A stretch of DNA of 22,524 bases from assembly GCF_000711695.1 (NCBI RefSeq), contig NW_013546849.1, forward strand, positions 1-22,524, written 5' to 3'. The DNA comes from Tilletiaria anomala UBC 951. Lineage: Eukaryota; Basidiomycota; Exobasidiomycetes; Georgefischeriales; Tilletiariaceae. Positions 1 to 9,600 of this stretch are shown here, piece after piece. Each line of letters starts with the position of its first letter. Position 1 is the first letter of the stretch. Below the pieces are notes generated by a model. It saw nothing but the letters and a program-made list of their open reading frames with translations. It was not told the origin of the DNA and did not search any database. A program made the position numbers and the translations under genes.

Positions 1-72
1 CCCACCCACACAGCTCAACGAACGCACCCTATTGACCACTCACCAGAGAGAGACTTCGAGTTGCAGCGTCAT
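1..72 (-). CDS. Possible first exon of a leftward gene (edge fragment)
   Basis: On the minus strand an ATG at 72-70 with A at -3 opens a short frame reading MTLQLEVSL. After two more bases it meets a consensus donor, GTGAGT, at about 43-38. This fits a short first exon followed by an intron that runs off the window. There is too little sequence to name a product, and the match could be chance. If real, the gene is transcribed leftward and its promoter lies within 73-862, which it would share with the 3' flank of the LisH gene. Confidence 0.25.
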
Positions 73-862
73 GTTGACGAGGATGGGTGAGAGAGTTTGA
101 TGCGATGGATTGCGCTGTAGTACCTCGGGTTGCGATGCGATGCTCACCGCAAGAGGACGCAAAACTTTAGGTTACGGAAAGCGTTCACGTATCCTCGCGA
201 CATGATGCGTTTATTGTCCACTGAGGCATCTTAGCCTTGGCAGATAAATCGTTCCACTATTCCTGACAAGTGGCATTCTTGCACAAGACGCAAAACATTG
301 CCTTATAATCCGGAAACGATTTCCACGCACCTCGAGGCCGCACTGACCAGGCCCTCCGTGGCGGCTGATTCTGGCATCTCTTGTCATGGATTGACGGTCT
401 TATTCTTCATGCGCTCGGCTCTATTAAGGCGTATCGTACTCTTGCTGATGTCCTGATCTCTCATGTATCATGCCCAATTTTCAATCATCAAGATGGCGGA
501 GGTATCCTAAAATTGACTTTCACTACCGCAGAGTGACTGATACTTGCTTGCTCCATTCTGTTCGATCTGATGCACCGTAGCCCTCGCAGCCGTGTTCCAT
601 TCATAATGATTGATGACGGAAGATCGCACTTCACGATAGATATGACATTGAAATGCCCACCGATCATGCTGCTGAAGCCAGGCTGATACTGGCAAGTCCT
701 TTCAAGGCAGCCCATTGCTCTGCGCATCAAGACAATATCGATATCCGAGCGCAGCACCTATGTACTGCTGTTCTAAATGTTGAAACCCGTAGCCCCCAAG
801 CAATCCTGTTACAACCCGCCCAATACCGTTCGGATCCTACCCTGAACCCTATACAATTTTTT
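73..862. other. Intergenic stretch, nothing distinct
   Basis: This 0.8-kb stretch holds the 3' flank of the leftward LisH gene and, if the edge exon is real, the promoter of the next leftward gene. The frames that run through it are short and have no recognisable protein character. I see no RNA gene or repeat. A short T-tract lies at about 857-865, overlapping the end of the LisH frame. Confidence 0.5.
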
Positions 863-3631
863 TTATCCCGAGATCATTCCCAAACTGTCCGCCCCGCGTT
901 CGAACCCGCAAGGGCCTTGGCGACCAAACACTGTCGCCTCACTGCGTGCCCAAACTCTGTCCAGAAGAATGTTGTAGCCACTGGCAAGTTGAGTGGCATT
1001 CAGATTGGCCATTGGATCCGCCTCATCGCTGAGGGAGTCGAAGCCGTAGGTAAAGGCGAAGCTTGCGTCCGTATCGTCGAGGGTACCGCTGTCGGCGATG
1101 CCGTTGGTGCTCAGTGCACCGTCGAACTCCATCGCATGCGTAATAGCATTGGGGAGAACAAGGCGAGAATCATCGCCCTCGCAACCCTCCGTCCGTGCCC
1201 TTTCGCCACCGCCGCCGCAACCACCCCCGTTACGGCTGAGCTGCACAGACGAGAAGCCGTCATCTGGCATGAGGTACTGCGGAGACGCGTATCGATGAGT
1301 AGGCGCAACGCAGGGAGCCGGACTGGCCTGCACCAGAGCCACCGACGCAGTTGGGCTGGTCCCTGCAGTCGAGACCGAGGCTGACGCTGATGTCGAAGTC
1401 GCAGTCGATCCATTGCAAGGACTCAACGCAGGGAGACTGCGTCTCCTTCTGGTCATAGACGCAGAGGCCTTGATCCTTCTGGAGCCCTTTCCTTGCTCGC
1501 TGGTCGTGGAAGCAGCAAGTGCAAGTGCAGGAGGAGCTTTGCCACAAGGGCGGCCGATCTTCTGGCGCTTGCATGTTGAGCCTCGGAGCTCTGCAGGAGC
1601 TGACGCGTCGATCACAGCCACTGTGTTGTCCTGTCCAGAGTGCGAGCGAGCGGGCCGATCCGACAATGGCGGCGCAGCAGCTGGTGCGTTAGCGAGCTGA
1701 CCGTGTGGCATGGACGATGAGGCGGCGGATGTAACGCGGACCTGCTCGCTCGTGGCAGCCAGCGTTGCAACGTGTACATTCGCAAGACAATGCGAAGGGT
1801 CAAGCTGGGCGAACTGTACGCGGCGGATACGCTCAAGCAGAGCAGCCTAGCGCCAGAAGTCATCACCGAGCAGGGCAAGGAAGTCGCAAGATGATCAGCA
1901 TTCGGTCTCGAGGAAGGGAAACACACCTAGCTGGCAACGTTGACCAACCTTCTCTTCCGTCGTCAAGCTGCCCACATTGCGGTCTCCCATTTGCAGCTGC
2001 TGCATGCAATGCGCAACAAGTGACCTGCTGTTGCGCAACGCGAGCGCATTGTTGACCACGGGACCTGCCGAGCCTGAGTGCTTCGTCTGGTCCTGATGCT
2101 GACTCTGCTGGTGATTCTGCTGGTCCTGCGAGTCATTGATGAACGGATGTCCTTGATTGCTACGGTCGTGTTCGTTGTTCATTGTACACGGATCACGGTC
2201 ATGGTACTGCCGTTGAAATTCGCGATGCTGTTGCTGTGTCAAAGTGTGAAACGGGTCAGGTCCACGTGAAGATCTGTGCTGATCGAGCGGCCGAGTGTGT
2301 GGTGGGCTTTGGAGTCGTGCATACTGGTGCGATTGAGGCTGCGAGTGCAAAGTTTGAGGGTGTTGGAAGTCTGAAATCAAAGTCAAACAGGTGGGGACGA
2401 CCTGCTGAGGACTCTGTCGTGCAGCTTTCTGATTGAATACGGCATCAACCTGTGGGCTTGCCAATCTCTCCAGGTCTGACATCTCCGTCGATTGTTGCTT
2501 TTGCCAAGATTCCTGTATTCCGCTTCCGTCCCATTCCGGTTCGTTTTCCATGCGAGGCTGCAGGTGCGGCTGCGCATGCACCGATGGAGCTGCAACAAGT
2601 GGACAAGCGAGTGACGAATGAGCCTTGCCAGAGCCTTGACAATCGGAGTTGCTACTCTCGTCACTACCGTAGGGGATCGTCGAAGGGTCAGGAGAATAAT
2701 CTTCCTTGCGCTTTCGAGTGTGACCATTCGAGCGGGGAGCAGGCGGATGCAATTGTTGTTGCCGTGGCGCCTCGGGCTGCGACGCCGGGAATCGTGGACC
2801 TGGTTGATGTTCCATTCGCGTGAATACAGGATGCGCAGCCGGTGGCGATACCTGCTGCGCAGTTTGAGGCGGCAGCAGAAGTGTTATCGGTGCAAGCTGG
2901 GTAGTCGCCAGCTTGCCAGCCTGGCGTTGGCGTTGGCGCTGACGTTGACGCTGCACATTCAAATCGCTGTGTAACAACTCAACAGTGGCTGCAACGGCAG
3001 TTTCACTGTCCCTTACGTTCTGAGAACCCGCGTGACACTCCTTACGCTGTGCCTCGTTCGGCGACGGCTGCGCCGAGTCGCTTACGTTTGCATTGGCGCT
3101 ATGGCGCCAGCTTGCAACGTGTTCAAACGCTGTCAAGTCATTGTTTTGCGTGGTGAAGACGTCCCAAAAGGCAGACCATGCCTCGTAAAGAGCTCCATGC
3201 GACGCATAGGCTGGCTCGTTGTCCCGGACAGAGATGCCCATATTCCGCGCAGTTGCTGTAAAGGAGCACCCTGCTGGCACACCAGCCTCCCTGCAGATTG
3301 CCCGAGCTGCTTCTTTGAAGCCACGCTGCAAGCAGTAATCACGCATGCAGAGATGCAGCCTGTGAGCGGTGTGTGGCGTGCAGGAGAGGCGCGAACAAAC
3401 AAAACAGCCAAGATCAGTACACTAGCGCCCGGGAGATCTAGTCTAGCCGCAAACAGCTCTGACTGACATTTGGTCACTGCCCTGACCCTTGCCGCACGGG
3501 CTGTTGCAAGCCGCAGTTTTGGTCGCCATCCCGGACGTTGCTGCACGCCTGGTGCTGCGGCTGTGGCAATGGACTGACGAACGATGCGTCGATCGGGTCG
3601 TCGAAGAGGCCTTTCCACTCCACTTGGTCAT
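863..3631 (-). CDS. LisH-domain transcriptional regulator, Flo8/Som1/SSBP-like
   Basis: This three-exon gene is read leftward. The modelled exons are 3631-3468, 3359-1949 and 1846-863, with introns of 108 and 102 bp; both contain a CTGAT branch-like site. The phases join to give about 852 aa. A LisH motif begins at about residue 56 (LHLCMRDYCLQRGFKEAAR), directly after the first splice junction. It is followed by ALYEAWSAFWDVFTT at about 111-125, the segment that trails LisH in Flo8, Som1 and SSBP proteins. LisH motifs dimerise, and these family members are nuclear regulators of adhesion, morphogenesis or development. The remainder is Gln/Ser/Pro/His-rich with a QR dipeptide run (191-201), a helical stretch at the second junction (AALLERIRRVQFAQLD) and a basic KRQKIGRP patch. 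Exon 1 is the weak point: a second open frame overlaps it and could also splice in phase (GTCAGG donor near 3486) but lacks an ATG. The exact target genes cannot be inferred. Confidence 0.75.
2921..2953 (-). repeat. Hexanucleotide repeat encoding a Gln-Arg run
   Basis: An imperfect six-base repeat (GGCGTT/GACGTT on the plus strand) encodes eleven residues of alternating Gln and Arg in the LisH protein. The third positions vary between CAG/CAA and CGT/CGC, which suggests an old or selected repeat rather than a fresh slippage tract. Confidence 0.8.
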
Positions 3632-4862
3632 TGCACCTTGAATGTCGACTCCAGCGAGTGATGTTAAAACTACCAATGCGTTTACCGCTGATGGCGAAGG
3701 GTTTCCGTGTAATGGTTAGCGAAGAAGAAGGAGGAGCGGAGAACCAGGGAGAGTAGATGAAAGGCTGCAGCGCAAGTAAGCAAACGGACTAAAATACACC
3801 ACCCATGAGCTCATGGTGCACCGCACGGTCGTGCTATCTCTCCCTCTCGGCTCTCCCGCTTTCTCTCCCCATCCTATTTCTTTTGTTGATTCCATGGAAT
3901 CCGATGTGGATGTATTTAGCCGGTAGCGCCTTGAAACCAAGCTGCTCGGCGCCGGGCATGCCGAGTGCTATGCCCTCCGGTAGCGAGAGGCGCTTGGCTG
4001 TGGGGGAGGTGGGGCGGGTCACGATGAGTGCCCCACTGCTGCGCACATACTATTATCTGCACTAGCACATGTTCCTGCCCAGACTGAGCACGGCTTTAAT
4101 GTGGACGATGGACCAGAGCAGCCAAGAACATACAGGCTGCATCTGCATAGACTAGCGCCAATCAAAACCGCTGACGCCGAAATTCCCGAAGGGGTATTGC
4201 CTATAGTGTTAACCGTCCTCATTCCATGTTTGGAACAATTAAACGCACTCGGCACTCCTCTTCGATCTGCAGGTTACCTGCCCTCTTCCCCTGTTCCCAT
4301 ACCTGTGCATCCACCACATACGTTGCATGTGTATGTGTGCTTAATATATCCCAGGCTTTCTATCCTCGGTCTATCATACGCGGTCACCGCCGTTGAGGCA
4401 GTGTCGAGGCTATCAGCGTCAGCACATCAACCTGCGTCCAGGCGTTGGCGCGTCAGCCTAGGTAGTGGGTCTGCCCTGGCTTGCCTTGGGCCCTAGGGGC
4501 GGGGGCGGATCATCACAATTGTATGCTTCAGCATAGGTGAGCCTGCCTCGAAAGGCCAGTCAAGCGAAGGCCCTAAACTGCCCCGCAATACCATGCAAGA
4601 TGAACGCATGACTTCTGCTCATCGTCCGATACGTATCGTATACAGGTGTATGTGGCACACATAATACTATGTCGAGTGTAACATGATGTATGGTGCGGAT
4701 GTCGCAGGATGCACATAGCTCGCCTGGGGTACCAGCAGTGAGCAGCGCTTCAAAATCAAAGTGTAAGGGCAGAGCCAGTTACTCATTTGACTAAGGTACC
4801 GTACTATGTGTATTCCGTGGCAGGTCGTGGCTTGGCAGTGGCAGGGTGATGGTGAGGAGTTG
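3632..4862. other. Intergenic: LisH gene upstream region
   Basis: This stretch should contain the promoter and 5' leader of the leftward LisH gene, and possibly an additional 5' exon. Frames of up to 131 codons exist (for example 4101-4496 on the plus strand) but show no domain, no convincing composition and no neighbouring exon. I see no RNA gene here. Confidence 0.45.
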
Positions 4863-5126
4863 TCGAGACTCGAAGGCGACGAGAGGTCGCCGTGCCACCA
4901 CTGGCTGAGTCCTATTCAGGCAAACCTGAATCAACCCGACCACATCGACAACAAAGTCTGAAACCAACTGGGCAGATTTATCATCTTGGAACCCCCGCAA
5001 AGGGGGCAGAAGGAACCATGGCCTCTAGGGGCAGCCAGAGGCCCTCGATAGTGAGCTGATGTGACAGAGCTGTCACAGGCGCTAGCGTCGCCAACAACTA
5101 CAAGACACCCGGGTCATCGGTGACCC
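4863..5126. other. Cluster of short perfect hairpins (candidate structured element)
   Basis: Within 264 bp there are at least eight short inverted repeats with small loops. They are TCGAG/CTCGA (4863-4873), GGCGAC/GTCGCC (4875-4891), GCCA/TGGC (4894-4905), ATTCAGG/CCTGAAT (4914-4931), CCCCC/GGGGG (4992-5006), GGCCTCT/AGAGGCC (5020-5043), TGTGACA/TGTCACA (5060-5077) and GGGTCA/TGACCC (5111-5126). A weaker GGCG/CGCC pair lies at 5078-5092. No convincing gene covers the stretch, although the weak orphan frame at 5114-5422 touches its right end. It does not match a tRNA, 5S rRNA or spliceosomal RNA that I can recognise, and I see no terminal inverted repeats enclosing it. It could be a structured noncoding RNA, a remnant of a repeat, or chance. 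Confidence 0.4.
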
Positions 5127-5422
5127 ATGAGCGCGTTAGGCGTAAACCCAATCGGGTGTTGTGATATGAATCTCGATCCCCGGGTCAGGTACAGGAGAAG
5201 GCCAAAGAAGGGTAGACAACGAAAATGCACCGACCGTTCATTGAAGAAAACTTCCCGCTTACTAGGCAAAACTTTGAAGCCAAAGGCGTGATTGGAAATG
5301 GGACCAGCAAGCAAGCATACATATTCTTTCTTATCAGCTATCGGGGTATTCAGCGCGCCAGCGTCAATATCTCCCGCATTCATGCGTGAACTGTTGAAGA
5401 AACACAGTTCACACCATTGCAT
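5114..5422 (-). CDS. Orphan ORF, 102 codons, doubtful
   Basis: This is an ATG-started frame in the middle of the 3-kb gap. Its composition is unlike the low-complexity shadows elsewhere: it is rich in Phe and Cys, with segments such as FGFKVLPSKREVFFNERSV and LPFFGLLLYLTRGSRF. I recognise no family, signal peptide or flanking exon, and the base composition is less GC-rich than that of the sure genes. It may be a lineage-specific small gene, a fragment of a larger spliced gene, or noncoding. No function is assigned. Confidence 0.15.
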   Translation of the reverse strand: MQWCELCFFNSSRMNAGDIDAGALNTPIADKKEYVCLLAGPISNHAFGFKVLPSKREVFFNERSVHFRCLPFFGLLLYLTRGSRFISQHPIGFTPNALMGHR

Positions 5423-5704
5423 TTCCTCGTCGGCTCTTCTTTAAATGAGACACTTTCAAATTCCAGACGATCATCACTTCCCGGTTCCTACGGCTTCCGC
5501 AACCCTAACTGCACCTGTAGCCTGTTAGCTTTGCACAGGCGAGTATGCTGAATTCAGAGGCTATAGGCCAGTATATTTTGAGTGAGGGCATGTAAAGGCC
5601 AGTCACGTGGCGAGCGGCTATGGCTCCATTCGTGGGTTATACCCGGGTTTGAGATCTGACAGGTTTGTACCACACATAAAAACACGAAAATTGGATAATC
5701 TTGA

Positions 5705-5744
5705 GTATGTAGGCATGTAAGTATGCATGTGTATATGCATGTAC
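5705..5744. repeat. TGTA/GCATGTAT-rich simple repeat
   Basis: An imperfect tract of GTATG, CATGTA and TGTATATG units. Similar tracts recur, as the same strand at about 13399-13440 and as the complementary TACA strand at about 12168-12230, always outside genes. Confidence 0.7.
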
Positions 5745-6171
5745 TTTTGAGTTTTGACAGCTGAATTTAGGTTTCTTGCACATTGCTTCCCGACCATTCC
5801 CGGTAGGCGTTGTGCATTTGTGGGGATACATGGGCGGAGCTGCGAGGCAGATCAACGAACCGTTCCGCTATCAGAACATAGTCACTCACCACACACCACC
5901 AATTTAACTTTCACAAGTTTCCTTCATTTTCATCAATCTGTACACCTTGCAAGCCTTCAGTAGACCATGGACATCTGCTGTTTTGCAAGATGAATCCATT
6001 CGTGTATTTTCCCAGGAGAGACTTCAGTAAGCTAAGGTCGCCTGCTGTTGCGCACGGTATCGTGTTCAACGTTACATGTACTTATGTGCAGTTGTGCTCC
6101 GTACATATCTTACGTAGTATGCCTATGTTCGTCACTGGAAAAGAAAGAAGTGTAAATTCAAGAATTGAGAG

Positions 6172-6195
6172 CCACGCGTCACGCGTCATGCGTGG
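6172..6195. promoter_or_regulatory. Dyad of MluI-box-like sites upstream of the ATPase gene
   Basis: CCACGC and GCGTGG flank a central ACGCGT with three-base spacers on each side, giving a 24-bp interrupted palindrome that holds two ACGCGT hexamers. ACGCGT is the core of the yeast MluI cell-cycle box bound by MBF (Mbp1-Swi6). The site lies 466 bp upstream of the ATPase start. Whether it is functional, or acts on this gene, is inference from the motif alone. Confidence 0.3.
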
Positions 6196-6660
6196 GGTAT
6201 GCAGTAATCAACAAGCAGCCAGCAAGGGAAACAACCCTACTTGAGCCAAGTGCAACTCAAACCCCCTAACCAAATAAAAAGAAAATGGCCTGCCTACTAT
6301 GCCCTCCCTTTTCTGTCTCAATGCTGTCCCATGTGATGCGTTCTCTGTGTGTTGTCGTCCCACGCTGCTGGCGTCTGTTTCCTTTCGCCGATCATCGTCA
6401 GATCGCCGTCAGCTGATGATGGGCATCGCTAGCAACTCCAATCGAGGCCCATGTTCACAACTGGCACTACGTGCGCACATCTTCATCCCGCGCCCCAGGA
6501 TGGACCGAGGGCGACACCGACCTGACCTAATCTGATCGACGATATCTGCAACGTCTTCTCCGAAAGCTGTATAGGTCGTCATCAGCAATATCTCTCAGGG
6601 AGGTCCAAAGGCCTTCAGAAGGTGCACTCAGCCACCGTCACGGGTGATCTCTAGGACACA

Positions 6661-9600
6661 ATGTCTTCCTCCCGGGACGCCCAAAAACAGCACCACGCCG
6701 TTGCTGAAGACCGCTACCAGGCACCGTTTGCATGGGCGTCGCGCAAGCGGTCAGATTCGCAGGTAGTTACGGAGGATCCTCTTTCTGACGCTGAGCAGGA
6801 CCATGCCCAAGCATCTGATGAGCCCCAAGCACCAGAGGCCACCTGCGACGAAGTTATGCCATCATCGCCCTACTTTGACGACAAAGAAGCAGCAGAGGCC
6901 GTCGCGTGGATAAGGTCGGGTGCTGCGCCAAAGGGGACTGGCACACCCGCCGACGACGAGCCCTCTGTCCCCTCGGACTACTTTCAAGATGGCGGATGCG
7001 AAGACGACGATAGTGCTGGTATCAGTATTATGGGAAAGAAACGTCGCGACAGTCAGGTCGGCAGCTACGATGGCGGAGGAAGCATTTTCGATGGGCCAAG
7101 TGCCGGAGCGATTCCTAGCAGCATGAGCTCGTGAGTGCACGATTGTCGTTCTCAGATAATGGGAACTCATTCAATGGTTGCTTCCGACCCCTTTTCAGCA
7201 TGCGTCGCACCTACGCACGCCCCGAACTCTCGGCCCGCGCATCTTCCTCATTAGCGCGGCGCCGCATCTCGCGCGAATTTTCGAGGTCTCCATCAGCCCA
7301 TCGGGGTGCCAGCGGGAGAGCCCGGAAGACATCCATAGACTCGGTCAATTCGCAGGCAGTGTCTATTGGTGCAAGCGACGGAATGGTGGACAATTTCGAG
7401 CCGGGCGATGCAGGGGACAACGAACATGCAGGCCCGTCATCTTTGAGGCGAGTCCGCACGAGTAGCTTCACGAGCAACCGGTCAAACCGATCTGCAGGTG
7501 GTATGTCCATGGGCTTCGGGCGCAAGCGGCGTGTAGAACCGCGCGACGAGTTCCACCACGGCTCGCACACGCAGTCTAAAGGCATCCTAGGCTCCATCAT
7601 CTCCAGCCTTCGGGGTAGCGGGCACGACAATGCAGATGAGCAGGACGGCGGCGAGATGCCGAGCTTCGGAAGGAGAACCAGCATTTCTTCCAACCTCTCT
7701 CCAACCTCAAGACGCTCAGCCCGGAGCGGAAACGATGAACGCGACTCGGGAGAACGCTACTCAGACTCGGACTCGGACGGCTACGGGCTCACCATGGATG
7801 ATGACGAAGACGACGACCTTGGGGTGCGATCCGCGTCATCCTCGGATGATGGTGATACGCGCGACGGAGGCCTGCTGCCGTCTGCTTTTGGGACACTGAG
7901 TGGCGCAGTCGACCCTGTCTTCGGAGACAGCCGGTACACGATCGAACACCTACCCGAGGACGATCTCGCAGAGCAGGCGCTTGAAGAAAATGCCAATGCA
8001 GCTGGCGGCTTCAGTGGATTTGGAGGAGGTACAAGTGGCATCCGTGGGCTTGGTCGAAGTGTGGGCGAAGCGGATGTCGAAGCATATGCTGCCGATCCAC
8101 TACTGCAGGCAAAGGCGGATGAGGAAGCGGCACGGGCGAGGGAGAATTTGGCGTATCTCGATAAGTCATCTTGCAGCCGTCAGCAGGTCTACCTCGCCGA
8201 GGAAGATACGCTGATCCGCTTCACTGGATATCGAATCATCACGTCCCGTCGGCTCGCGTACATCACCTTATGCATCCTCACACTTGGCATCGTCTACCTC
8301 GTCATGCGATGGCTGCCGCGCCTACGTCTCAAGTGGCTGTGCAAGGAAGCGGAGTTCGCAATCGATGCGGATTTTGTCGTCGTGGAGAACCAGTGGGGCG
8401 ACTTATTCGAGGCCAAGATCGAGACGGTGCCGTTCGCCAGGCCACTCGCGGCCGTCTTTCCGCATTGCACGAGCAAAGACCCCGCCTCGACGCAGGCAGA
8501 GTACCAGGCGCATGTCGCCTTGCACAGCCAAGTGACCAGCAAGAACGTATCGGCGGCTAGCAGCTTGCGCAAAGGCAAGGCTGGTGCAGGGCTTCCAATG
8601 AATACAGGCAGCGAAGCTGGCGCACTCGAGCATCACATCAATGCACTTTCTGGCGTCGAAGCTGAACAACTTATGGAACTTTCGTATCTGGAATACCGCT
8701 ACACGCGCTTTGCGCTCCACCCTCCGACAGGCCGGTTCAGAATGATCAAGGATTGGCGGGACCCGACATGGACCTCCGTCTCTGCCGTCTCCTTGGGTGT
8801 TCCCTGGGACGGAGAGAAGGATCGCAAGACGCTTTTCGGCGCGAACGTCATCGACATCGCCGCAAAGTCGTCCTGGACCCTCCTCGTGGATGAGGTCCTG
8901 CATCCTTTCTACATGTTCCAAATTGTCAGCATCGTCCTATGGAGTTTCGACAACTATTACTACTACGCATTCTGCATCGCGCTCATCTCCATTGTCTCCA
9001 TCCTGACGACGCTACTCGAGACGATGTCCACGATTCAGCGCATGCGGGAGATGAGCAGATTCTCGTGCGCAGTACGCGTACTCAGGGAGGGACAATGGAT
9101 GGCTTGCGACAGTAGCCAGCTTGTCCCGGGAGACGTCTATGACGTTGCAGAATCAGGACTGCTCCTCTTTCCTGCGGACAGCGTGCTTCTCACCGGCGAC
9201 GCGATCGTCAATGAAAGTAAGTGTGGGGCACGCACTTCGAGACCTGCGTCGGTGCTGCCGCTGACTTTGGCTCTGTTCTTCCACTTACAGGCATGCTCAC
9301 CGGAGAAAGTGTCCCAGTTTCGAAGGTACCTATCACAGATTCCATGATGGCCAGCTTGCATAGGCCCGGCAGCGAGATCAGTGCGGACCTAGCCAAACAT
9401 TTCCTATTTGGTGGCACCCGCATCATCCGTATCCGCGGCACCAACGGACTTGTGCCTGACACAAGCGAGTCTGGGGCGAAAGCGATGGTTGTGCGTACGG
9501 GCTTTGACACCACGAAGGGCGCACTCATCCGCAGCATGCTCTTCCCCAAACCCATGGGCTTCAAATTCTACCGCGACTCTTTCCGGTTTATTGGCTTTCT

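Larger units (their letters stand above)
5423..6660. other. Intergenic: upstream region of the P5B ATPase gene
   Basis: This is the promoter side of the rightward ATPase gene. It includes a TGTA-rich microsatellite, a dyad of ACGCGT-type sites and a 9-bp stem (one G-U pair) at 6393-6421, all listed separately. Short frames here (5990-6244, 6299-6535) show no protein character. The ATPase start codon at 6661 has A at -3. Confidence 0.5.

Noticed and set aside
653-1384. 243-codon frame on the plus strand
   Set aside because: It is antisense to the last exon of the LisH gene; its composition is that of a shadow and it has no domain.
4101-4496. 131-codon plus-strand frame in the large gap
   Set aside because: It has no domain, no compositional signal and no matching exons.
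5590-5670. tRNA-like A-box and B-box words around TGGCGAGCGG and GGGTTTGAGATC
   Set aside because: No acceptor stem or T-stem can be paired, so it is not a tRNA.
8403-8921. 172-codon minus-strand frame, with similar ones at 9649-10266 and 10381-10929
   Set aside because: They are antisense to conserved P5B ATPase sequence.
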